Shown: in pieces, positions 7,104 to 12,160 of the stretch
How positions within the stretch are numbered: position 1 is the stretch's first letter
Layout: every line of letters starts with the position of its first letter
Assembly: GCA_029288535.1 (NCBI GenBank)
Contig: JARIGY010000034.1
Location: 1-12,160, forward strand
DNA from: Candidatus Tayloriibacteriota bacterium
Lineage (GTDB): Bacteria > Patescibacteriota > Minisyncoccia > Phycocordibacterales > JAKAEA01
Length of the DNA: 12,160 nucleotides
Reading direction: 5' to 3'
The notes under the pieces: generated by a model
Told to the model about the DNA's origin: nothing
What the model saw: the letters and a program-made list of their open reading frames with translations, nothing else
Databases searched by the model: none
Program-made: the position numbers and the translations under genes

Positions 7104-8135
7104 ATGAAAAAACTACGCGTAGCTGTAAACGGAGCAGGACGGATCGGCCGGGCATTTTATAAGGTTTCTCTCGAGCAGCCTGAAGCTCTTGAAGTTGTCG
7201 CTTTGAATGACTTGGGCGATATCAACAACATCGCCTATCTGATGAAGTACGATACCGCATACGGCCCATCCGGTCTTGATGTTGTCGTGAAAAATCCAAC
7301 AACGCTTTCGATCAACGGCAAGGATGTTGCGTATCTTAGCGTCAAAGATCCGGCAACGCTTCCGTGGAAAGATATGGATATCGATGTTGTTGTCGAATCG
7401 ACCGGGCTTTTCACTTCGTATGAAAAAGCCATGGCTCATGTCACGGCCGGTGCAAAAAAAGTCGTCATCTCAGCGCCAGTAAAAGATGAACCGACCGGCG
7501 ATATCAAAGGTGGAACATTCCTTTTGGGAATCAATGAAGATATGATTCCGGATGCCCAGATCACTTCAAACGCCTCATGCACGACAAACGCCGGTAGCCC
7601 GCTTATCGCGATCCTTCACGAAGCGCTCGGCATTGAAAAAGCGGTTTTGAATACCGTGCATGGCTACACCGCAAGCCAGGGTATTGTCGACGGGCCGAAT
7701 AAAAAAGACTACCGCGAAGGCCGGGCCGCGGCGCAGAATATTGTGCCGTCTTCTACAGGTGCCGCGATCGCTGTTACTAAAGTCCTGCCTGATCTCAAAG
7801 GAAAGTTCGACGGCATTTCCATCCGCGTGCCGGTCGTTGTCGGTTCGATTGTCGACATTACGTTTATTTCAAAAAAGAACACAACAGCTGAAGAGGTGAA
7901 CAATATCCTGAAAGCCGCAGCCAAGACCGACCGATGGAGCAAGACATTCGCCGTCACCGAAGAGCCGCTCGTCTCGTCGGACATCATCGGCAACTCCCAT
8001 GCCTCGATCGCCGACCTTGCGATGACTCGCGTTGTCGACGGCAACCTTGTGAAAGTTCTTGGGTGGTATGACAATGAAATGGGGTATACGCATACGCTCG
8101 TTCAGCATGTGATCAAAGCTGGTCAGCACATCTAA
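7104..8135 (+). CDS. gap: Glyceraldehyde-3-phosphate dehydrogenase
   Basis: Oxidises and phosphorylates glyceraldehyde-3-phosphate with NAD(P)+ in glycolysis. The Rossmann motif is VNGAGRIGRAF (8-18, with A11 where most have F), and N35-D36 binds the adenosine ribose region. The catalytic cysteine is C159 in SNASCTTN, and the helper histidine is H186 in TVHGYT. RAAAQNIVPSSTGAA (207-221) and WYDNEMGYTH (321-330) complete the active site. At 343 residues it is full length. It differs from textbook GAPDH at HGYTASQGIVDGPNKKDYREG and at RVPVVVGSIVDI (241-252), where most have RVPTPNVSVVD. I recall similar forms in Patescibacteria. The ASCH gene starts 3 nt after its stop. Confidence 0.97.
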   Translation: MKKLRVAVNGAGRIGRAFYKVSLEQPEALEVVALNDLGDINNIAYLMKYDTAYGPSGLDVVVKNPTTLSINGKDVAYLSVKDPATLPWKDMDIDVVVESTGLFTSYEKAMAHVTAGAKKVVISAPVKDEPTGDIKGGTFLLGINEDMIPDAQITSNASCTTNAGSPLIAILHEALGIEKAVLNTVHGYTASQGIVDGPNKKDYREGRAAAQNIVPSSTGAAIAVTKVLPDLKGKFDGISIRVPVVVGSIVDITFISKKNTTAEEVNNILKAAAKTDRWSKTFAVTEEPLVSSDIIGNSHASIADLAMTRVVDGNLVKVLGWYDNEMGYTHTLVQHVIKAGQHI

Positions 8136-8138
8136 AGA

Positions 8139-8468
8139 ATGAAAACTCTGAAATTCGAACCGCATCTGGTTCAAAAGATTCTCAAAGGAGAAAAAACTTC
8201 TACCTGGAGACTTTTCGACGACAAAGATCTTCAAGAAAAAGATGAATTGATTTTCATCAATAAAGAGACAGGAGAACAATTCGGAACGGCAACCATCACC
8301 TCCCTCAAAGTTAAAACATTAGGGACTTTGACTGACGATGATTGGGTTGGACATGAGCGGTTTGAAAATAATGAAGAGATGTATGCGGCCTATAAGAAGT
8401 ATTATGGCGATAAAGTTAATCCAGATTCTGAAGTTAAGATTTTGACTTTTACCTTTAAACCGTTATGA
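8139..8468 (+). CDS. ASCH domain protein
   Basis: A 109-residue protein that is almost entirely an ASCH domain, a PUA-like beta-barrel linked to RNA binding. One small ASCH protein (YqfB) is a known N4-acetylcytidine amidohydrolase. The N-terminal signature is LKFEPHLVQKILKGEKTSTWRL-like (4-25), with K16, G17, K19, T20 and R24 lining the putative ligand groove. DELIFINKETGEQFGTATI (35-53) forms the barrel strands. The WVGHERFENNEEMYAAYKKYYG segment (69-90) matches the helix of the family. It is tightly linked to gap (3-nt gap), but no functional link is evident. Whether it is an enzyme or only an RNA binder cannot be told from sequence. Confidence 0.88.
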   Translation: MKTLKFEPHLVQKILKGEKTSTWRLFDDKDLQEKDELIFINKETGEQFGTATITSLKVKTLGTLTDDDWVGHERFENNEEMYAAYKKYYGDKVNPDSEVKILTFTFKPL

Positions 8469-8556
8469 GAACAATATGGTAGTACGATACGACAGGTAGA
8501 AATAAATTTTTTGAAAAAGTTCGTTAAGAAATAGCACCGAAGCCGTCTCTGGTGGT

Positions 8557-8901
8557 ATGATTCACTACAACAAGCTCATCCGGGACAACGTGCCGTATAT
8601 CATGCAACGGCAGGGCAAAAATATGAAGTACCACGAAGCCGAAGCTGATGAGGAATACTGGATGCTTCTGCTCCGCAAACTCCAGGAAGAGATCGATGAG
8701 TTCAACGCCAACCAAACAGTAGAAATATTCGGTGACGTTTTGGATGTCTTGGATGCTATCGTAGATTTTAAAAAGTTTGATCGGAAGGAATTAGGTGCCA
8801 TCCGCGAAAATAACAGGGAGACTCTCGGCGGCTACCAAAAAGGCTGGGTTGTCGAAGAATCGGAAGTGGAAATGGGACAGAGCCAGGAACAAGGTATATA
8901 A
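8557..8901 (+). CDS. MazG-like nucleotide pyrophosphohydrolase
   Basis: A 114-residue all-helical protein of the MazG/phosphoribosyl-ATP pyrophosphohydrolase-like superfamily. These enzymes cleave NTPs to NMP and PPi, often as house-cleaning enzymes. The start YNKLIRDNVPYIM (4-16) is typical of the group. The metal-binding helices are KLQEEIDEF (41-49) and VEIFGDVLDVLDAI (55-68). The second half of the motif reads E-x3-D (E56, D60) rather than the usual E-x2-D, with I57 in the expected glutamate position. GGYQKGWVVEE (91-101) is the family's C-terminal segment; the last residues (SEVEMGQSQEQGI) look extra. The rpiB -10 lies over its stop codon. It has no Shine-Dalgarno and follows an 88-nt gap with no recognised signal. 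Confidence 0.85.
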   Translation: MIHYNKLIRDNVPYIMQRQGKNMKYHEAEADEEYWMLLLRKLQEEIDEFNANQTVEIFGDVLDVLDAIVDFKKFDRKELGAIRENNRETLGGYQKGWVVEESEVEMGQSQEQGI

Positions 8902-8902
8902 T
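8874..8902 (+). promoter_or_regulatory. Promoter of rpiB, leaderless start
   Basis: GGGACA (8874-8879) and TATAAT (8897-8902) are separated by 17 nt, inside the end of the MazG-like gene. The -10 ends 6 nt before the rpiB ATG at 8909, so transcription should start at the ATG itself. Confidence 0.65.
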
Positions 8903-8908
8903 GATGGT

Positions 8909-9400
8909 ATGAAAATTTTTCTCGCCTCAGACCACGCCGGCTTCGCGCTCAAGGAGCATCTTGTGTCGTATCTTGAGGAGCACGGTCTGGAAGTCTTCGA
9001 CAAAGGCCCGCATCAATTTACGGAAGGGGATGATTACCCGGACTGGATTTCCCTGGCTGCCGAGGGTGTGGCTGAGAACCCGGGTTCGCTCGGTATCGTC
9101 ATCGGCCTTTCCGGAGAAGGCGAAGCGCTCGTGGCGAATAAATTCAAAGGCATCCGGGCCGGAGTGTTTTATGGCCCCGCCTACGCTGAAGCTTCGGCGG
9201 GCAAGGGTTCCAATGATTATGAAATCGTCCAGTTGCTCCGCGAGCACAACAATACTAATGTCCTTTCACTCGGCGCGAAATTCCTGACCGAACAGGAGGC
9301 GGAAAAGGCGGTAGATATTTTCATCGAAACCCAATTCAGCAAAGGCGAGCGCCACGTGCGGAGGATTAACAAAATTACCCAGATAGAAAACCAGATATAA
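8909..9400 (+). CDS. rpiB: Ribose-5-phosphate isomerase B (RpiB/LacAB family)
   Basis: Interconverts ribulose-5-P and ribose-5-P. The N-terminal SDHAG (7-11) and the REHNNTNVLSLGAKF segment (111-125) are family signatures. The usual catalytic cysteine of the CGTGIG loop is absent; the loop reads GLSGEGEALVANK (66-78), with E72 where the mycobacterial-type enzyme uses a glutamate as base, so activity is expected. Residues 90-103 (PAYAEASAGKGSND) appear to be an in-frame insertion relative to the family and coincide with a palindromic DNA element at 9179-9202. At 163 residues it is slightly long. The frame is open upstream to 8795, but MKIFLASDHAG is the family start and the promoter ends just before it. 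rpe follows after 3 nt. Confidence 0.95.
   Translation: MKIFLASDHAGFALKEHLVSYLEEHGLEVFDKGPHQFTEGDDYPDWISLAAEGVAENPGSLGIVIGLSGEGEALVANKFKGIRAGVFYGPAYAEASAGKGSNDYEIVQLLREHNNTNVLSLGAKFLTEQEAEKAVDIFIETQFSKGERHVRRINKITQIENQI
9179..9202. repeat. Palindromic element inside rpiB
   Basis: CGCTGAAG (9184-9191) and CTTCGGCG (9192-9199) form a near-perfect palindrome centred on AAGCTT, extended by GCC/GGC with a TA bulge (9179-9181 with 9200-9202). It encodes AYAEASAG within the apparent insertion in RpiB. No second copy occurs in this window. Confidence 0.55.
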
Positions 9401-9403
9401 CTT

Positions 9404-10102
9404 ATGACCGACATCATCCCTGCAATCATGCCCGGAAGCTTCGAAGATATCGCCGACAAGGTCTCGTATGTCGCCGGCCACGCCGACATGGTGCAGCTCG
9501 ACATTATGGACGGCAAATTCGTCAAAGCCCGGAGCTGGCCGTACTTTTCCGGCGACGAGCATTCCTTCGACAGTCTGCTTTCCGAAGCCGAAGGCCTGCC
9601 GTATTGGGAGCAGGTAAATTATGAGATCGACCTGATGGTTTCAAACCCGGAAGACGTGATCGACAGCTGGATCACGGCAGGCGCGTCGCGCATCGTCGTG
9701 CATGTCGAGAGTACGAAAAACCTCGACGAGATCGTACGGAAAATGCACGGCCGATTCGGCTACAATATGAATAGGGCGCCGGATGTCGAGCTCGGCCTTG
9801 CGCTCAATATAGATACTCCGACCGATGTAATTCTTCCGTTTCTGGAACAGATCCAGTTCGTGCAGTTCATGGGTATCGATGTCATTGGGCTTCAGGGCCA
9901 GTCTTTCAATGAGCAAGTAATAGACAAGATCCGGGATTTTCATAGCGCCCATCCGGAAATAATCATAAGCGTCGACGGCGGCGTCAATTTCGATAACGCG
10001 CCGCTGCTCATCGAGATCGGTGTCAAGCGGCTCGTGTCCGGCTCCGTTGTTTTTGAAAGCGGCAATATCCCCGAAACGATTGCACAACTCAAAGATCTTT
10101 AA
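9404..10102 (+). CDS. rpe: Ribulose-phosphate 3-epimerase family protein (divergent)
   Basis: Classical Rpe interconverts ribulose-5-P and xylulose-5-P in a TIM barrel using a metal held by two His and two Asp. The fold signatures are present: IIPAIMPGSF (4-13), the MDG loop with D33 (35-37), VNYEIDLMVSNPEDV (71-85), VGLALN-like GLALNIDTP (131-139), the phosphate-binding MGIDVIGLQGQSF (156-168) and VDGGVN (190-195, D191). However, both metal histidines are replaced: Q31 in VQLDIMDG and D76 in EIDLMV. This subtype is, as I recall, common in Patescibacteria, so it may be a lineage-specific active site rather than a decayed gene. Its place between rpiB and transketolase supports a pentose-phosphate role. 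At 232 residues the length is normal. Confidence 0.87.
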   Translation: MTDIIPAIMPGSFEDIADKVSYVAGHADMVQLDIMDGKFVKARSWPYFSGDEHSFDSLLSEAEGLPYWEQVNYEIDLMVSNPEDVIDSWITAGASRIVVHVESTKNLDEIVRKMHGRFGYNMNRAPDVELGLALNIDTPTDVILPFLEQIQFVQFMGIDVIGLQGQSFNEQVIDKIRDFHSAHPEIIISVDGGVNFDNAPLLIEIGVKRLVSGSVVFESGNIPETIAQLKDL

Positions 10103-10114
10103 AATAAAATAGTG

Positions 10115-10120
10115 TAGAAT
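10115..10120 (+). promoter_or_regulatory. -10-like TAGAAT, leaderless GTG start
   Basis: TAGAAT ends 6 nt before the GTG at 10127, the same spacing as at 4450, 8897 and 10999. No -35 is evident. It could drive a second, leaderless transcript for the transketolase N-subunit inside the rpiB-rpe operon. Confidence 0.4.
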
Positions 10121-10126
10121 ACAAGA

Positions 10127-10969
10127 GTGAATCTCGAAGTCAAAGCCAATGAAATTCGCGAGTCTATTATAGAAATGCTGCTTGAAGCCGGCTCCGGCCA
10201 CACTGCAGGCCCTTTGGGCATGGCGGATATTTTTACCGCGCTTTATTTCGGCATACTGAATCACGATCCCAAAAACCCGGGTTGGCCGGAGCGCGACAGG
10301 CTCGTGCTTTCCAACGGCCATATCTGCCCGGTGCTTTACGCTACTATGGCGCATGCCGGATATTTTCCCATTTCAGAATTGAAGACGCTGCGCAAATTCG
10401 GTTCGCGTTTGCAGGGCCACCCGCATCGGGAATGGTTGCCGATGCTTGAGACAAGCTCAGGTCCTTTGGGCGAAGGCTTGGGTCAGGCTGTCGGCATGGC
10501 TTTGGCTGAGCGCATAAACGCAGGCCGGTCATCGGGTAAATTTATTTATTGTATGCTCGGCGACGGAGAGCTCGACGAAGGTTCGAATTGGGAAGCAGCG
10601 ATGCTTGCCGGCAAGGAAAAACTCCATAACCTTATCGCGATCGTAGACAGGAACAATATCCAGATAGACGGTTTTACCGAAGACATCATGCCGCTCGAGT
10701 CGCTGCGCAATAAATGGGAAGCGTTCGGCTGGCACGTGCTCGAGATAGACGGCCATGATTTTACCGAGATCGCCGCGGCGGTAAGCCAGGCCAAAGATAT
10801 TTTTGAAAAGCCTTCAGTCATTATCGCGCACACCATTCCCGGCAAAGGCGTAAAAGAATTCGAGCGCAAATTCGAATGGCATGGCATCGCGCCCAAAAAA
10901 GAAGAGGCGGCCATGGCGCTCAAAGAGCTTCGCACATTGGGAGGCAAGATTAAAAGCGAACATGAGTAG
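10127..10969 (+). CDS. Transketolase, N-terminal (TPP-binding) subunit
   Basis: First half of a split transketolase, carrying the diphosphate end of thiamine diphosphate. Visible motifs are GSGHTAGPLG (22-31), SNGHICPVLYA (62-72), LQGHPH (95-100), TSSGPLGEGLGQAVGMA (109-125) and the TPP/metal motif GDGELDEGSNWEA (145-157) with NN at 176-177. At 280 residues it matches the split-subunit type. It begins with GTG at 10127; no ATG precedes the conserved start of the domain. Its partner subunit starts at 11672, about 700 nt downstream, instead of directly adjacent as is usual. The stop (TAG 10967-10969) is followed by an imperfect palindrome at 10969-10994. Confidence 0.96.
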   Translation: MNLEVKANEIRESIIEMLLEAGSGHTAGPLGMADIFTALYFGILNHDPKNPGWPERDRLVLSNGHICPVLYATMAHAGYFPISELKTLRKFGSRLQGHPHREWLPMLETSSGPLGEGLGQAVGMALAERINAGRSSGKFIYCMLGDGELDEGSNWEAAMLAGKEKLHNLIAIVDRNNIQIDGFTEDIMPLESLRNKWEAFGWHVLEIDGHDFTEIAAAVSQAKDIFEKPSVIIAHTIPGKGVKEFERKFEWHGIAPKKEEAAMALKELRTLGGKIKSEHE

Positions 10970-10994
10970 TGCTTTATAAAAATTTTATGTGCAC
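10969..10994. repeat. Imperfect palindrome after the transketolase N-subunit
   Basis: GTGC (10969-10972) and GCAC (10991-10994) bracket ATAAAA-A-TTTTAT (10976-10988). It may end the upstream transcript, though it has no GC-rich stem and no T-tract after it, or it may be part of the control region of the toxin-like gene. Confidence 0.3.
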
Positions 10995-10998
10995 TTGC

Positions 10999-11019
10999 TA
11001 GACTTCCAGCATGGAAGTC
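10999..11019 (+). promoter_or_regulatory. Extended -10 and start-codon palindrome of the PemK-like gene
   Basis: TGC-TAGACT (TAGACT 10999-11004) is an extended -10 ending 6 nt before the ATG at 11011. Overlapping it, GACTTCC (11001-11007) and GGAAGTC (11013-11019) form a perfect 7-bp inverted repeat with a 5-nt spacer that covers the -10, the expected transcription start and the start codon. This is a good place for an autoregulatory operator. Confidence 0.5.
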
Positions 11020-11466
11020 ATCAAGAGATTTTTAGAGTGGATAAAATTAAAAGAGCAATTGCATGTAAGTGTCGCCAAACCACCGCTTTTTAAAGAGGGA
11101 GAAATATGGTGGTGCAGTTTGGGGGAAAATATCGGAATAGAGATCAATGGCAAAAGTAAAGATTTCACCCGACCAGTTTTAATTTTTAGAAAGTTGAGCC
11201 GTGAAGGGTTTCTTGCTGTTCCTATGTCCACAAAGAATAAGTGGGGAACGTGGTATGTCAGAGTGAATCAGAGCGGGAGAGCTGTGACTGTTTTGCTCAG
11301 TCAAATTCGGGTAGTCAGCAGCAATCGTCTGCATTCAAAGATGGGAGAGCTTGATGATGCAGATTGTATCAAGGTTTCAAACGCTTTTACTGAGCTGTAT
11401 ATATTTTCCAATAAAAAATTTCCCCCGCCACTTTCGGTGGCGGGGTCGTGGGAAAATCCCAAATAG
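11011..11466 (+). CDS. PemK/MazF-like protein (orphan toxin family)
   Basis: PemK/MazF toxins are small barrel-fold endoribonucleases. The fold landmarks are FKEGEIWWCSLGENIGIE (27-44), DFTRPVLIFRK (51-61, with R54 of the RP motif), FLAVPMST (67-74) and VTVLLSQIRVVSSNRL (92-107). An N-terminal helix (residues 1-18) and long beta-strands resemble the version I recall from Patescibacteria. At 151 residues it is longer than a classical MazF (about 110). The last 18 or so residues (KKFPPPLSVAGSWENPK) are encoded by a GC-rich hairpin and may not belong to the fold. No antitoxin-like gene is adjacent, so it may be a solitary toxin, or a domesticated family member with another role. It interrupts the two transketolase genes, is more AT-rich than they are, and has its own palindromic promoter. 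Confidence 0.83.
   Translation: MEVIKRFLEWIKLKEQLHVSVAKPPLFKEGEIWWCSLGENIGIEINGKSKDFTRPVLIFRKLSREGFLAVPMSTKNKWGTWYVRVNQSGRAVTVLLSQIRVVSSNRLHSKMGELDDADCIKVSNAFTELYIFSNKKFPPPLSVAGSWENPK
11423..11445. repeat. GC-rich hairpin in the 3' end of the PemK-like gene
   Basis: CCCCGCCAC (11423-11431) and GTGGCGGGG (11437-11445) form a 9-bp stem with loop TTTCG. An A/T-rich run lies on its left, so it resembles an intrinsic terminator for minus-strand transcription rather than for the gene it sits in. No T-tract follows on the + strand. Confidence 0.55.
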
Positions 11467-11485
11467 AACTCTATTATAGATAGTG

Positions 11486-11491
11486 TATAAT
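11486..11491 (+). promoter_or_regulatory. -10 (TATAAT) before the zinc-ribbon gene
   Basis: A perfect TATAAT, with a second TATTAT at 11472-11477, lies 38 nt before the ATG at 11530. It would restart transcription for the zinc-ribbon and transketolase C-subunit genes downstream of the toxin-like gene. A clear -35 is not seen. Confidence 0.5.
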
Positions 11492-11529
11492 GGAAGTCAA
11501 GCACAGCTTTAAAAGTGGACATAAATAAT

Positions 11530-11679
11530 ATGGCAATCAAACCTATCTGTGATTTTTGTAAAAAAGAATTGGATGATTACGGAGCCTTGCTTTTCAGTCC
11601 GCCAAATGAAAAGAGCGAAGTGAAGAAATTTCATATTTGCAGAAGCTGTTTCAATAAAATCCTAGAAACCAATGCTTAA
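11530..11679 (+). CDS. Small zinc-ribbon protein, 49 residues
   Basis: A short gene whose product has two CxxC knuckles, C7-x2-C10 and C37-x2-C40 (ICDFCKK and ICRSCF), the layout of a zinc ribbon. The linker is polar and contains SPPNEKSEV. It is too small for catalysis; nucleic-acid or protein binding is likely but unproven. The ATG at 11530 follows an A/T-rich leader with no Shine-Dalgarno. Its stop (TAA 11677-11679) lies inside the start of the transketolase C-subunit, which begins at 11672, so the two overlap by 8 nt and are probably translationally coupled. Confidence 0.72.
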   Translation: MAIKPICDFCKKELDDYGALLFSPPNEKSEVKKFHICRSCFNKILETNA

Positions 11680-12160
11680 TCCTCTCGCAAAACTCAATAC
11701 GAAAATATTCGACAATGATGTCGAGCAGGTGCCGATCCGAAAAGGTTTTGGTGAGGGTTTGGTAATAGCCGGGGAAGCGGATGCCAATGTTGTCGGGCTG
11801 TGCGCTGACTTAACTGAAAGCACGCAGATGCATTTGTTCAAGAAAAAATTTCCCGAGCGGTTTGTGGAAATCGGCGTGGCTGAACAGAACCTTGCCACGG
11901 TCGCTTCGGGCATGGCGGCGATGGGCAAGATCCCTTTTATTTCAAGCTATGCGATGTTTAACCCAGGCCGCAATTGGGAGCCGATCCGCACGACTATTGC
12001 CTATAATAATCAACCGGTAAAAATCGTTGGTTCGCATGCCGGTATCTCTGTGGGGCCAGACGGCGGCACGCACCAGGCCGTCGAAGACATTGCGCTCATG
12101 AGAGTGATACCAAGAATGGTCGTGATTTCGCCGTGCGACGCCATCGAAGCCAGGAAAGCG
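11672..12160 (+). CDS. Transketolase, C-terminal subunit (partial)
   Basis: Second half of the split transketolase, carrying the pyrimidine-binding domain; it runs off the right edge after 163 residues. The pyrimidine domain starts with the short N-terminus and RKGFGEGLVIAGE (23-35). The general-base glutamate that activates thiamine diphosphate is E71 in VEIGVAEQNLATVASGMAAMG (65-85). HAGISVGPDGGTHQAVEDIALMR (122-144) is the classic substrate-channel segment. Together with the N-subunit at 10127-10969 it forms one active enzyme that transfers two-carbon units between pentose and triose phosphates. ATG 11672 overlaps the end of the zinc-ribbon gene by 8 nt. Confidence 0.95.
   Translation, partial: MLNPLAKLNTKIFDNDVEQVPIRKGFGEGLVIAGEADANVVGLCADLTESTQMHLFKKKFPERFVEIGVAEQNLATVASGMAAMGKIPFISSYAMFNPGRNWEPIRTTIAYNNQPVKIVGSHAGISVGPDGGTHQAVEDIALMRVIPRMVVISPCDAIEARKA

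Noticed and set aside
8795-8908. 38-residue N-terminal extension of RpiB
   Set aside because: It overlaps the MazG-like gene in another frame and precedes the rpiB promoter; the family start is MKIFLASDHAG.
9641-10354. 237-residue minus-strand frame opposite rpe and the transketolase N-subunit
   Set aside because: It spans two well-supported genes; its product has no recognisable motif and reflects codon bias of the real strand.
11301-11540. 79-residue minus-strand frame over the end of the PemK-like gene
   Set aside because: The hairpin at 11423-11445 lies inside it rather than after it, and the PemK-like frame is clearly the coding one.
10127-12160. Transketolase as a pseudogene broken by insertion
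   Set aside because: Each half has its own start and the natural boundary of the known split-subunit form; no coding residues appear lost.

Overview
The window looks like chromosomal DNA of a small-genome bacterium of the Patescibacteria (Candidate Phyla Radiation), most likely Parcubacteria-like. I infer this from the protein subtypes (the divergent ribulose-phosphate epimerase, the Glu-type RpiB, the orphan PemK/MazF-like protein, the GAPDH variant), the dense one-directional packing of short genes, and the near absence of Shine-Dalgarno sequences. No search was run. UGA acts as a stop in several genes, which argues against the Gracilibacteria/Absconditabacteria code. Every gene but one is on the + strand.

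Layout. (1) 1-361: the tail of an unrecognised gene and a small coiled-coil protein. (2) 358-2422: a TTGACT-16-TATAAT promoter driving groES-groEL. (3) 2424-4417: a membrane and quality-control cluster, lemA, a Nudix hydrolase and the htpX zinc protease. (4) 4438-5493: a SnoaL/NTF2-like protein behind a palindromic, apparently leaderless promoter, a hairpin abutting tRNA-Ser(GGA), a doubtful 57-residue ORF, and a Cdd1-type helix-hairpin-helix protein. (5) 5501-5862: one minus-strand orphan gene with its own terminator and the only strong Shine-Dalgarno in the window. (6) 5876-8901: endonuclease V, a DUF192 protein, GAPDH, an ASCH-domain protein and a MazG-like pyrophosphohydrolase. (7) 8874-12160: a non-oxidative pentose-phosphate cluster, rpiB, rpe and a split transketolase, whose two halves are separated by a PemK/MazF-like gene and a 49-residue zinc-ribbon gene.

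How the genes fit together. Region 7 can interconvert ribulose-5-P, ribose-5-P, xylulose-5-P and glycolytic intermediates, and GAPDH lies just upstream, so the right half is a compact central-carbon block. The left half is protein folding and envelope stress (GroESL, LemA, HtpX). Endonuclease V, the Nudix protein and the MazG-like protein are nucleic-acid or nucleotide housekeeping functions.

The most interesting signals are as follows. Four genes have a -10-like hexamer exactly 6 nt before the start codon, which predicts leaderless mRNAs; two of these promoters carry perfect inverted repeats over the -10 or the start codon. A palindromic segment of about 40 bp sits in frame inside rpiB and looks like a protein-invading palindromic element. 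Between the transketolase halves lies an orphan toxin-like gene flanked by a 10-bp direct repeat.
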